Source: Marasmius tenuissimus (taxonomy: Eukaryota > Basidiomycota > Agaricomycetes > Agaricales > Marasmiaceae). Taken from it: 64,000 nt of DNA. The notes under the pieces are model-generated. The model had not been told where the DNA came from. It did no database searches and saw nothing but the letters and a program-made list of their open reading frames with translations. Where the stretch lies: NCBI GenBank assembly GCA_029532415.1, contig JAQOTA010000047.1:2480001-2544000 (forward strand). The letters run 5' to 3'. The stretch's first letter is position 1, and every line of letters starts with the position of its first letter. Positions 10,465 through 20,586 of this stretch are shown here, piece after piece. Both the position numbers and the translations under genes were made by a program.

Positions 10465-10821
10465 ATGCGTACCTTCTCTCTCGCCATTCTACTCGTCCTT
10501 GTTTCTGCTGTTGTGGCCGCTCCCCTAGCTGTATGTCTCCAACCGTGTCTGTTCCAATGTACCTCACGAATCTTACAAGGCGAACGTTGATAACGCCAAC
10601 AAAATCAACGAATGGGCGAGGGTACGTTCCGCGTTACGTCTGGAAAAAATGTGGAACTCGGTCTCAACGCAGGATTACTTCTTAGGCTCCCGGGACTGAT
10701 GTCGACAAAATCAACCGCATCATTGTCTGGGCCCCGGTGCGTTTGTTTTGACCTGAATTCTTTGGATACAGAGTTTAATAGGTGACTCTAGAAGGCCGAG
10801 GCTGATGCCGACAATGCCTAA
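10465..10821 (+). CDS. secreted repeat-peptide precursor 1, degenerate paralogue
   Basis: Exons 10465-10530, 10580-10621, 10686-10736 and 10792-10821 are all joined in phase 0. Exon 1 encodes only a signal peptide, MRTFSLAILLVLVSAVVAAP. Exon 2 encodes ANVDNANKINEWAR, exon 3 APGTDVDKINRIIVWAP, and exon 4 KAEADADNA followed by TAA. Compared with the paralogue at 11940 it has fewer and more divergent repeats, and its last exon lacks 21 bases that would encode the aromatic end of the repeat. It may still be expressed, because the signal peptide, splice sites and TATA box are intact, or it may be decaying. Role: probable substrate or former substrate of the neighbouring UstYa enzyme. No database family is recognised. 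Confidence 0.7.
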
Positions 10822-11877
10822 GGTACGGAGCTGAACGAACTTTGCACTGGTTCGATCCTAATATTCCTTTTTATTGGCGATATCCAGGCCCTCACGCTCC
10901 AGAGACTGGAGTCAACGAGCATGGGGCGTACGTTTGCGAGGCTCAAATGTAGCTGTGTATTCATACAATGAAATAATATTGTAACTTGTTGAAAACATGG
11001 GGCTTGACAACAATCATGAACAACGTCAGTCTGACTTTTCTTGCGGCTCACCAGCGGTAGAGTAGTAGACTACGACGTTCGATGATCTTCTGGTGTAGGG
11101 CAGCGTCTATATGATGTTTATCGATTCACAGCACGGAAATGTCTTGTATTGCCAGAAGCATTCAATATAATTCCTTGAATACTCCCGTACCCGACGTGAA
11201 AACATTGAAATGCGCCATACCAACAACAGCTCAACGATAGCCAAAAGTTGGAGACGGTAGCTTGGGCTTGGCTCTTTGTAACGATGAACGGTATTTAGCA
11301 CCATACGGAACTCGCACTCACCGTTGCAGCGACTCTTTTGACCGGCTCACAACTCTCGGTACCGTTACTTACTAACAGGCTTTCGAGCGTCTCAATAACC
11401 CAGATGTACAGATTACCCCGTTTATCTTCGTCGAACGGCAGCGAAACAAGAGTTCGGGGGGTTTGAACCTTCCGCAATCAGTAGGTATTTCCCTTCTCCT
11501 TCTGAATGGTATTCATCTCGTCGATAACCACCATCTCTCACTTTGACCAGGGACGCCCCATGCGGGAATCTGATTGCCGAACTGTAAGACGATTAGGGCA
11601 TACCTGAACCTGGAGATGGAGTCGCAAACTCACATCGACCATCAGAGGCCCCGTGCACTCGTGCGGACTCGAGCCCACTTCGACCCTTGAGAACACATGG
11701 CCATGATCCATCCAACGCCACTTCTGTCGTAACTACAGTTGCTTACCCCTCATCAGATGATAGTCGAGTTCCTAACCTCTGAGAGACTCCTGTACGGACC
11801 GCTATCGGAAAGCTATACAAGCCTCGCTCCGAGTCGCTCGATTGTTCGATGGTCTTGGGAGGGACGGCCTTTAGTGC

Positions 11878-11884
11878 TATAAAA
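11878..11884 (+). promoter_or_regulatory. TATA box of repeat-peptide gene 2
   Basis: TATAAAA lies 62 bases before the ATG at 11940, matching the spacing in the paralogous gene upstream. Confidence 0.7.
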
Positions 11885-11939
11885 ACAACATACCAAGAGC
11901 CACTCTAGTTAACTGACCAAGTACCGCCTCCCTTCAATC

Positions 11940-12423
11940 ATGCGTGCCGTCTCTCTCGCTATCCTGCTCGCCGTCGTTTCCGCTGTTGTGGCCGCTCCCG
12001 TAGCTGTATGTCCCGCGCCTCCTTCTCTGTTGCTCTTCATTGACGATTTTTGCAAGGCGGACGTTGACAACGCCAACAAAATCAACCGATGGGCGAGGGT
12101 ACGTCCCGCGTTAGAACTGGAAAGATGTCCGACTTGATCTCAGCACAAGACTACTCCGTAGGCTGCCGAGGCTGATGTCGACAACGCTAACAAGATCAAT
12201 CGTTATGCGAGCGTACGTTCCGCATTATAATGTTAGACTTGATCTCAACGCGCGTCTACCCACTAGGCTGCTGAGGCTGATGTCGACAATGCCAACAAGA
12301 TCAACCGCTGGGCTAGGGTACGTCTGTATCGGCCTTACTTCTATGGATACAGGGTTTGATAGGTAGCTCTAGGAAGCTGAGGCTGACGTCGACAACGCAA
12401 ACAATATCAACCGCTGGGCCTAA
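11940..12423 (+). CDS. secreted repeat-peptide precursor 2 (candidate RiPP/processed repeat peptide)
   Basis: Exons 11940-12005, 12057-12098, 12162-12212, 12267-12317 and 12373-12423, all phase 0, with introns of 51, 63, 54 and 55 nt, give an 84-residue protein. Exon 1 encodes the signal peptide MRAVSLAILLAVVSAVVAAP. Each further exon encodes one repeat: ADVDNANKINRWAR, AAEADVDNANKINRYAS, AAEADVDNANKINRWAR and EAEADVDNANNINRWA. The (A/E)AEA start recalls dipeptidyl-aminopeptidase-trimmed spacers of alpha-factor-type precursors. The single Arg before it is a possible, though not dibasic, protease site. The INR(W/Y) position is aromatic in every repeat, as needed for UstYa cross-linking. The neighbouring UstYa gene makes a RiPP precursor the best hypothesis. 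Another kind of secreted repeat peptide is possible. Confidence 0.8.
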
Positions 12424-12804
12424 GGTACGGAGCTGAACGAATGCACTAAATCGATTCTAACATTTCTTGCTATTGGTGATATCTAGGGCTTCACGCTTCA
12501 GAGTCATCACGAGCACGAAGCATGCGTTTGCGAGGCTAAAATCGTGTATTCAGACAATGAAATGATGTCGTAATATGTTGAGAACATACTTAGGGCTTGA
12601 CCGGGACCGTTTTCTGATTTCGGCTCGTCTAGCGTGAATGATTATGAACTCTCCGTGATGAACACCGCTGAGTACTTACTGTTCATTTCGGACTCGAGAT
12701 AAGAACATGACTGGTGAGTATATGCGGTGAGACGATTGATACACGAGCAGATACAGAAGATACAGCACGAGACTTCGAGGATATGTGCATTGTCACAGCG
12801 CTCA
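12424..12804. other. 3' region between repeat-peptide gene 2 and F-box gene
   Basis: The first 180 bases match the 3' flank of gene 1 (10822-11010): TAAGGTACGGAGCTGAACGAA, then a TTTGCGAGGCT block and an ATACAATGAAAT-like stretch. They are probably a 3' UTR, possibly with one more intron, since GTACGG follows the stop and ATATCTAG lies 60 bases on. No gene is seen in the rest. Confidence 0.5.
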
Positions 12805-14211
12805 TCAGGGATCATCCCGTGACCTGTCTCCTTCCCTCCTCTGCCTCACACTATCCGCCAACCTGTGATACGCATCCAAGTCCCTCTTTTCCTCATATTT
12901 CTCTCGTATCGTCTCATCGTCCGGCACGAAACCCCCATACTTGTCGTCCATAGTCCCATACGAAAACACCTTGTCCTCCTCATTCTCCTTCTTTATCTTA
13001 TTCTCTTCGTCGTCAAAAAGCAACTCTGGATCGCCTTGCTCATACGTGACATGTAGCTCCTGTATTTGAGATTTGTTGCGGTCAAAGTGAGTGAAGAACT
13101 TGGCCCATGTAGTCCTCTCCTCGTCGTAGCTACTCGCGTGGCACTCGTGCAGCCGGAGTTTGTGCAATGTCGCGCTTTTACTGAGAATAAATTCCGCCAG
13201 CTTCTTGCTGATAAGGATATTATGGAGCTCGAAGGACCGTAGGCAGGGAAGATCTTCTTTTGAAAGCGGGAATGGAACATCGTGTTCGGTGTCATCCCCA
13301 TGGTCCTCCTCAGTCGCCCCAAAGGGACAACTGGAATAGGCAGCGAACGACAGCCGATGTACCCGAGTTAAGTGTTGGAAGAAGTACTCTCCTAGCCTGG
13401 CTTCGAATGCCATGTATCCCTCCAGGGTATTGACCTCCCATCCGGCGCCATTTTCACCTCCCCACATGCTCAGCTCCAGCGTTTCCAGGCGTCCGAGGAA
13501 GTCCCGCCAGTCGTCCGAGTCAAACGCGGTAGTTTTCCTCGGAATCAGATCGGAGACGATGAGTTTCGTGATAGATTTGTTCTGGCAAAGTGCTGACCAC
13601 GTCTGCGCCATCAACGCACGCCATGGGTATTTTGCTTCCTTTATTGGCACATCGTTGGGTGCCTCCGGGTCCGTGAAAACATATATGGAGTTGGATTCGT
13701 CAGTTATCGAGTTGGGGTCGTCCCAGATGTTGCCGTCCCACTGTCCGTTATTTGAAATGTCGTGATCAAAATCGAAATCGAACGAGAGATGAACGGTCGT
13801 AAGGTTGGGGAGGGATTTCCCCGTGAGAGCGTCGCGTGCAAGGGTAGTCATCAAGTTCTGGGTGGCGTTTTCGGCTCCAGCGCTGTTTTCAGGGGAGCTC
13901 AGGTCGCCCTGTTCATGGGCGGCATTGCCGGTGGAAGCGAGGTCGTCACTGGGTCTGCCAAGCGGCATGGATGCCACGAAATGCAGCTTTGTGACGACCG
14001 AACCGTAATTGTTTGCTAGTTGCTCAAATACTCGCCCTCCTTGAGTATTACTGGTGATTTTCAGGGCCTGAAATACGAGAGGGGCTAGCGAACTGCGAAG
14101 ACTGGAACTTGTGGATGTGAGAGCAAGACGGGAGTCTAAGGGAAGCGACTCGAGAATGCGGGTCAGAAGCTCCAGAGGTAGAGTTTCGAGATGTGGCTGT
14201 AGCGGGGACAT
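12805..14211 (-). CDS. F-box protein
   Basis: A single exon of 468 residues. The N-terminal LETLPLELLTRILESLPL followed by DSRLALTSTSSSLRSSLAPLVFQ is a clear F-box, which binds Skp1 in SCF ubiquitin ligases. The rest is leucine-patterned (for example LPNLTTVHLSF, LETLELSMWG, LPCLRSFELHNI, LHKLRLHECHASS), as in substrate-binding regions of fungal F-box proteins. The C-terminus is acidic to basic and probably disordered. It converges with repeat-peptide gene 2. No link to the peptide cluster is visible. Substrate unknown. Confidence 0.85.
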   Translation of the reverse strand: MSPLQPHLETLPLELLTRILESLPLDSRLALTSTSSSLRSSLAPLVFQALKITSNTQGGRVFEQLANNYGSVVTKLHFVASMPLGRPSDDLASTGNAAHEQGDLSSPENSAGAENATQNLMTTLARDALTGKSLPNLTTVHLSFDFDFDHDISNNGQWDGNIWDDPNSITDESNSIYVFTDPEAPNDVPIKEAKYPWRALMAQTWSALCQNKSITKLIVSDLIPRKTTAFDSDDWRDFLGRLETLELSMWGGENGAGWEVNTLEGYMAFEARLGEYFFQHLTRVHRLSFAAYSSCPFGATEEDHGDDTEHDVPFPLSKEDLPCLRSFELHNILISKKLAEFILSKSATLHKLRLHECHASSYDEERTTWAKFFTHFDRNKSQIQELHVTYEQGDPELLFDDEENKIKKENEEDKVFSYGTMDDKYGGFVPDDETIREKYEEKRDLDAYHRLADSVRQRREGDRSRDDP

Positions 14212-14718
14212 CGTCGAGAGATAGAATGAAGGGGCTGTGGATGCAATAGACGGTGATGACAGTGCTTCCGTCGAACACTGTTTTATTGATCATTGATATC
14301 AATCCTCGCTGAAAGTGAGCAAAGACTTGCCTCTGATTGGAAACGGACCACTGTCCAAGTTGAAGCCTGACCCAGGATAGATTGAGAGCAGACGTTGTTT
14401 CTTCGTGCAAGACTCAACCGACGGTGGTGGTTCGAGTTCAAGTACGGTGACGTACTGAGCCTGCCATTCAAGTTGCTGCGGTCACGTCGCTGTTGAATTC
14501 TTCGGCTAGGAAGAGTCTATAAAAACAGAACAGGGCGTACGTTTGTTGAGCTTCAACGACGATAGACTTCACAAAGTTTTATTCAGAACAAGAACTAAAA
14601 GCATGATTGATGGGCATACAGCATATCCAGCGCGAGAATTTTACCCCCACGTTGAAACACTGGAATGGGCCATACCATCGGCGGCTGCGTGTTCAAGGTG
14701 TAAAAAGGGACAAAAATT
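14212..14718. other. intergenic region
   Basis: Upstream region of the F-box gene on the minus strand. Minus-strand frames here, such as the 120-residue one reaching 14410, overlap the F-box N-terminus in another frame and are not supported. No gene seen. Confidence 0.5.
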
Positions 14719-14796
14719 TGGTTCAATCCAGGATCGAACTGGAGACCTTCTGTGTTCTTTGTAAGACAGAAATCATAACCACTAGACCATTGAACC
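14719..14796 (-). tRNA. tRNA-Val (TAC) with 5-nt intron
   Basis: The minus strand folds as a cloverleaf. The acceptor GGTTCAA pairs with TTGAACC, with discriminator A. The D-arm GTCTAGTGGTTATGAT resembles fungal tRNA-Val. The anticodon stem TCTGT/ACAGA encloses CTTACA, then the putative intron AAGAA, then C. The T-arm is TCCAG-TTCGATC-CTGGA. The anticodon reads TAC (Val). A T5 run directly downstream fits a Pol III terminator. Confidence 0.8.
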
Positions 14797-14961
14797 GATG
14801 GTAAATCGAGATGTGTCATACAATATATATCAACCCGCTACCCGATTGAATAAACGTGGCCGAATTAGTCGACCGGGACGTCCCGGTTGTCGGCCACGCG
14901 CACGGACCGACGGCGATACGTTTTTTCTTCCTTCCCCTCACCCACGACACCGACGACCATC

Positions 14962-15713
14962 ATGCTGCGCCAGTCAGCCTCCTCCTCTATCCGTCCAGCC
15001 CTCAGGCGTTCCGTTCGTTTCAACTCTAGCAAGGCGAACCCTCAAGTCGAGGCTGCCCAAAAGAAGGCACAGGAAGCTCTTGCCAGCACTCAACAATTCG
15101 CAGGAAAGGCATTGGCGAGCGCGAAAACTTTTGCAGGACCTTTGGGGGAGAGAGCTGCTTCCCTTCTTGGAGGTGAGCTGCTAGTTTCTCTTCGAGATTC
15201 TGGAAGAATCTCTGGGCAAATTTGGTCGCGTTTTCGAGGAGGAGAGCTATACATGGACGACCTCTGGCTTGACACTGTTGGATTGCTATCGCATTTTCAT
15301 ACTGTTTTACTGTTTCTGACGTGTTGTATCTCGAACTTTACTCTTGAACTGACCGTTTTGTTGCATTCTAGCTTACAGACAACCCGTCACCTATAACCTC
15401 GCCGTAGCTCGTGAACTCGTCAAGCACGTCTACCGTGCAGAGGGCCTGCAACCACCTACCTCCTTCAACACCATCCGCTCAGCATATGAGACCCTCTGGT
15501 CGCGTGCCAGCAGTCGGGAGTACTGGCAAAACGCTATTTCCAGCGGAGAGATTGCGAGGATAGGAATTTACGCTCTTGAGGCATATGGTATCTTCAAGGT
15601 GTGTCGTATCGTGCTTAGGCTTTCCGAAAGTATTTCTTATATGCGTGGGGTCTATCATTTAGATTGGAGAAATCCTTGGACGACGGAGCCTTGTCGGATA
15701 CAACTTGCACTAG
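14962..15713 (+). CDS. ATP20: mitochondrial ATP synthase subunit g
   Basis: Exons 14962-15172, 15372-15598 and 15663-15713 give 162 residues. The N-terminus MLRQSASSSIRPALRRSVRFNSS is a mitochondrial presequence. The C-terminal half reads AYRQPVTYNLAVARELVKHVYRAEGLQPP, then EYWQNAISSGEIARIGIYALEAYGIFKIGEILGRRSLVGYNLH. The length, the GxxxG-type segment around EIARIGIYALEAYGIFKIGEILG, and the membrane C-terminus fit subunit g. This F-o accessory subunit promotes dimerisation of ATP synthase in the inner membrane. Intron 1 is unusually long for this window (199 nt). Confidence 0.9.
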
Positions 15714-16484
15714 AAGCGCTGTTTATTACCTTTTCCGAATCGAGAGCCATTTAGAGCACGTTTCGATCCTCTGTCACGGCTGCGCGGCTCTCTTCAGGAC
15801 GGACAGGCGCAATATCTGCTGAATACTTGTCAGGGTCCTTGTGTTACGCGAACACTTGTATCTGATTCCAGTCATTATGGACCTTCCTCGTTGACCTTCA
15901 TTCGTACTCCTGCGACCAGCCGGTGACCAGCCTGCTCTCAAGGAGTGGGATTACCAGGCTCTCTATCCGACATCGTGCGTTGTGAGCAAATACCGCTCCA
16001 ATGGGGGGTATTGTGTTGAGACATACGAGCTCTCTTCCATTCCGTTGGTGTTGACTAGACTATTGGTTTCTTGTTTGAAACTGCTACTGCTGCCGCCTTC
16101 GCCACTGCCATGACTTCAGGGTTTCGATCATGCACGAATCCCTATAGTGGACCCTTCCACAATCCTTCATTAGAGTCGCGGGCTCGAAGCCGCCTTCTGC
16201 ACGAAGTCCGGAGCTCGAGGTAGAGGGTCCAGACTTGTCGCGGCCTGCGGCTACAAGTAGGGCGCGTTTAATGAGGCTTATTTGGTCTGGCTGAGGGTCA
16301 AACGCGTAGCGAACCGCTGCCAGGCTTCGATATACAGACGACTTTCCATCAAAGAAGATTCCCATAAGTAGGGTAAGTACATCACACAACGACACTGTCT
16401 CCTCAGCTGCATACGCTCGATAAGTGAACTAACCCAAGAAACAGAAATAAAATCCCGATCCAAACACACTACTTATCCAAGCTC
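15714..16484. other. intergenic region
   Basis: Convergent 3' flanks of ATP20 and the cupredoxin gene. A few short minus-strand frames exist, with no supporting domain or splice structure. Nothing else seen. Confidence 0.5.
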
Positions 16485-17058
16485 TCAGTTCCCCGGAATA
16501 CGTTGGGTCTGAATAGGGTCGGTACGAGCGTTGTTGAGGAACGCATCGTAGGTCAACTGACGAGTCGGGTTGATAGCGAACGTCATTCCCATGTTGCAGT
16601 GAGCACCTCCAGCTTGCATGCAAGCCACGAAATGAGGTTGGGTGTCCCTCACGGTGATGACACGGACTGGGTGGTTTGTGTCGGTCGTTGGGTTGCTAGT
16701 GGTGGAAACACAGGTCAGCTATATGAATGTGAAGGGGCAACGTGACATACAATCCAGTGTCGAACCCGTTGGGACCGACGCCACCTGGAGGTGGTGGGCA
16801 GGGGTTATTGAATGTCGTAGTCGTCGCTGAATCTGAGCGGGAGTCAACGATGGTGAAACTAGGACCCTGAACATCGGGACGTTACTCACGATTCTTCGAG
16901 ACGAACGTGAAGGTGACGGTGTCACCAGGGAGGGCACCGTTGACCTGGTTAGGGGCAAATATGAAGTCGTTGTTCGCCCCAACCATGACATTGAAGTTTC
17001 GACCCAGAGCAGGGCTGACGGCGAGGGCAACAACGGAGAGGAGAGTAGCGAGCTTCAT
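16485..17058 (-). CDS. secreted cupredoxin-like protein
   Basis: Exons complement 17058-16890, 16832-16751 and 16695-16485 give 153 residues. The signal peptide is MKLATLLSVVALAVSPALG. The body has the blue-copper pattern: NDFIFAPNQVNGALPGDTV, TFTFVSKNHSATTTTF, NPCPPPPGG...FDTGF, VRVITVRDTQPHFVACMQ, then GAHCNMGMTFAIN. The ligands His (NHS), Cys (FVACMQ), His (AHCNMGM) and the distal Met are in the expected order. Such small extracellular cupredoxins are common in mushroom fungi and bind copper at the wall. This copy lacks the usual long Ser/Gly-rich tail and GPI signal, so it is probably fully secreted. Specific function unknown. Confidence 0.85.
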
Positions 17059-18294
17059 AATGCTGAGTGTTCGACCTTGGGGTGGTAGACCGATGGATGT
17101 AAAAACCCATTCTGCTTACCCTTATAAACTCGAATGTGAGGCCACAATTCTATCCCAACGATTGGACTTTTGTTCGAGCAAGTGAGAATGGTAGAAAGCC
17201 AAGGGATTAGTGTGTGAGATGCCGTATGGAAGGATTGGAGAGCCGTTGAATAGTCACTGCTGTGGTAGACTGAGGACCCTGGCATCGAGAAAGAGAGGGA
17301 GAGTGAGCGTACTGTCCGGAGGAGTGGTAAGAGGTGCCCACAACTTGGGTTTGCGTGAATCACCTGGTGTTCGGGACCATTAGGTACTCAAAAAACTCAC
17401 ATCGGTTCGGCTCAAGTCCTTGGTTCCTGATTGAGATGCTGCTAGAGGCTAGCTGCTTTGGATGTGCATTATGCGTTGAAGCATTGGAATCGGGTCTGGA
17501 TGGTGGTAACGAGGTTTCCCCGCAGTGTGCCGCACAAACGTTTTGCTCCAGGAGGGCGCCGAACAAAGACCACGACGATTCAGGCCTACTGAGTGGGGTT
17601 AAAGAGCAGACAGAACTCACTGTAGGTCCGTACAAACTGTCAACTGACCATATCTACCGCTCCTTGAAAGGCTGAGCAGTCCGTGCCTATTTGTGGAGGA
17701 AGCACAATTGGACAGTCAACGAGGCATTTTTTCGCAAAGCTGGGAAGGCCTGCAGAATACATATGACAGTTTTCAAGAGGAAGAAGAGAATCGAGAACGA
17801 CCAGCAGAATGGTGGCAAATAGAATCTGGTTGAATCCAGTGTTCAGTCCCACGAAGGCCAGGGCTCTGGTCGATACCGTACTTTTGACAAGACTGCTGCC
17901 GACTGGATTTTTTCGTTTATTTGGGTAATCATTTCGGGGAAAGACCAGAAAAGCATGGATTACTCTTGCTGCCTGCATCCTCCATATTGGCCAGGCGTGA
18001 TGGAAAAATTTAAGTCCGAATCGCGATGGTCATGGACGTCAGAGTTCAAAGCAAGAGGCGCGAACCTTCCAAAAACGGCACCGAGCTAGGGTTAGCGCTC
18101 ATCGAGCGCCCGGCCGGGACCGGCGCGTGTCGTGGCCCACTCGCAGTGCGGGCGGGCAGTGTGCTCGACGTCAACAGCAGCTTTCACGCGGGTTGTCCTT
18201 CTACCATCACCATCGGAATTCCTTCACGCCGCTATTGCTCATTATCTGGCCCCAAAAAACCTTTAGCGATCACTTCTTTCGCTCCTCAGCACCC
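17059..18294. other. long divergent intergenic region
   Basis: The upstream regions of the cupredoxin and UBX genes face each other here. There are only short frames on both strands, without signal, domain or splice support. No gene seen. Confidence 0.5.
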
Positions 18295-20269
18295 ATGGAT
18301 GAACTCACCGACGAGCAGAAGGTTGCCTTGAACCAATTCAGGGAAATGACGAACGGAGGAGATGATGATGTGGCCATTAGCATGCTGCAATCAGTAGACT
18401 GGGATGTCCAGGTATGTCACACTCTACCTATCCTACAACAGCGAACTAAAAACCATGCCAGAAAGCCGTAGAAATGATATTTGGAACGGGTGCACCACCG
18501 CCTCGTCCTCCACCAATAGAGAGCACCCCGAGAGCGCGCTCAGAAACACCAGTCATGCAGCCCTTTGATGGGATAGATGACTCTGAACAAGGACCATTGC
18601 TCGGTGGAAGGGTACGTACATTCTACTCTCAATGTTTTTCCCATTTTTTGAATACAGAATATTCCAGGGACCACCACAGCAATACAGGAATCCTCTGGTC
18701 ACGATGATATCCTATCCTTTCCACCTAATTTCGTCAATATTCCGCTTCGTATTCAGCATTCTTCGCATACCAATTCCCTACATCCCATTCTTGTCCCTCA
18801 ACTTCTACCGAAACGCCGGAAGCACGCGAGGTCGTGGACGAGGGGGACCGGAACGCTGGATACGCGAATTAGAGGAAGAAACAGGCGCGATATGTATCGG
18901 CAAGGCTAGCACCAGAGGTCAGACCTCTGGAATAGAGGCGGGAGAAGCAGGGCCTTCCACGTTGACATCGAGGAGCGGCGCTGCAGCTGCGTACAGCAGT
19001 GCTGACGTTGACGCGGGGAGAAAGTACCTCCCCGACTTTGCCCTGGGCACGTACGATCAGTTCCTGCGAGTTTGTGCTCAGGAGGCGAGGATTGGATGCG
19101 TGGTCCTCGTCAGTGAAGAGCACGACGATACTCTACCGTTCAAACAGTGAGTTTTTTTACGCATTTTCGGTTTCTTTTTTGCTTTTACTGATGTTTTCGT
19201 TACCAGCAACACGCTCACCGATCCCACATTCGTCAACCTCCTCACCGACAACAACATCTACACCTGGGGAGGCGACGTTCGCGATACACCTGCCTTTACC
19301 GCATCTCTCAAACTCCAATCCACTACATACCCTTACGTTGCGTTCGTGGGTTTACAGCCTGCACGCAACTCCTCATCCTCGAGCTCCAACTCTACAGCCT
19401 CCCCGACCCTATCCATCCTATCACGACACCAAGGAGCTACAGCCACGACGGCTGAAGCTCTGTGCACGCATTTGACAGAAACGCTGTTACCGCGTGTACA
19501 ACCTTATTTGACGCGTATAAAAGCTTCTCGAGAAGCAGCGGAGCGGGAGAAGGACCACGAGGAGCAGGCGAGACAGGCAGAGCGGGCTTTGAGAGCGCAG
19601 CAAGATCGTGCGTTCGAGGAGAGCGCTAGGCGAGATAGGGATCGGATTCTGGCCAAGATACGGGAAGACGAGGAGAGGAAGCGGGCTGCCGAAGAAGAGA
19701 AGAGACGTCTTGAAGAGGAACAGAGGAAGATAGAGCAGGAGGAGAGGGAACGGGAGAGATGGGAAGAGAAGCGCATGGGTCAGAGGAAGTGGTTGCACGA
19801 CCATGCCTTTGCTGGTAGCGTTGATGGTGAAGGGTCGGGCGAGCTTAGGGTGGCCGTTAGGATGCCTGATGGACGGCGTTTGGTGAGGAGGTTCAGAAAG
19901 GATGAGACACTTTCGACGCTCTATGCCTTCGTGGACGTTCAATTCCTTTCACCGGGTGCTTCGTCGGCGTCTTCCTACGCTTCTGATGTAGACGAAGCCA
20001 TTCAAGGGTTCGTCCAGACAGCACCCTCCCCAGATCCTGTTCAATGGTGGGGCTTCAAACTGGCTTCAGCGTACCCGAGGAAGGAGATTCCCTGGAGCCA
20101 TGGCATCTACCTCGCATCCATACCCGAGATTGCGGGCGGTGGTGGTCAGCTCGTCGTCGAGATGGTCAACAATGGCCGTAGATCTCCGAACGGCGTGAAT
20201 GGGAAGGGAAGGCTAAGGCAGAGGACCATGATGGGTATGATACAGAAAGTGATGAAGAGTAGTTTGTAA
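18295..20269 (+). CDS. UBX-domain protein, FAF2/UBXD8-like (ER-associated degradation)
   Basis: Exons 18295-18411, 18462-18611, 18668-19146 and 19207-20269 give 602 residues. The N-terminal EQKVALNQFREMTNGGDDDVAISMLQS is a UBA domain. A hydrophobic hairpin (YPFHLISSIFRFVFSILRI, IPYIPFLSL) follows at about 97-125. A thioredoxin-like UAS domain comes next (about 205-340: YDQFLRVCAQEARIGCVVLV, YPYVAFVG). Then there is a long charged coiled coil rich in E, R and Q (about 370-455), and a UBX domain near the end starting at RVAVRMPDGRRLVRRF. This is the layout of Ubx2/FAF2 proteins, which sit in ER or lipid-droplet membranes and recruit Cdc48/p97. The third exon uses the acceptor TTCCAG at 18662-18667, chosen because it keeps the frame. 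Confidence 0.88.
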
Positions 20270-20586
20270 TCTTATTCTTTGTAATTACACCTGCTAGACG
20301 ACAAAGAATGTATTACTCAACTTTTATGATACGTTTTTGTTGGAACGAACCGAACTATGGGTCCATGTGGGTCCTAACTTCCAGCATCTCGGTTTCACTA
20401 GAGTTCAAATCCAAGCGCGTCGGTTCCAGAGGACAGCGAATGGAGGATATACGCAGTATATAGATGTATTCTTTTGCGTGTATTAGAGCAAGTGCCCTGT
20501 GGCCAAGGTGCGTCTAAATGAACATACTAATAGAACCTATCCATTCTCGTTTGCTTTGACCTTTACTTTTACTTTTACTTCTGCCT
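20270..20586. other. convergent intergenic region
   Basis: Short 3' flanks of the UBX gene and the mitochondrial protein gene. Near 20562-20595 there is a TTTACTTTTACTT / CTGCCTCTACTTCTGC simple-sequence stretch. No gene. Confidence 0.5.

Noticed and set aside
11940..12137. Single 65-codon frame reading through the first introns of repeat-peptide gene 2
   Set aside because: It includes GTATGT and GTACGT donors and AG acceptors exactly at repeat borders. The spliced model explains the repeats and their frame better.
11940..12423. Repeat-peptide gene as an alpha-factor-type mating pheromone
   Set aside because: Basidiomycete mating pheromones are farnesylated CAAX peptides. There is no receptor gene nearby, no CAAX end and no dibasic sites. 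The neighbouring UstYa gene argues for a tailored peptide instead.
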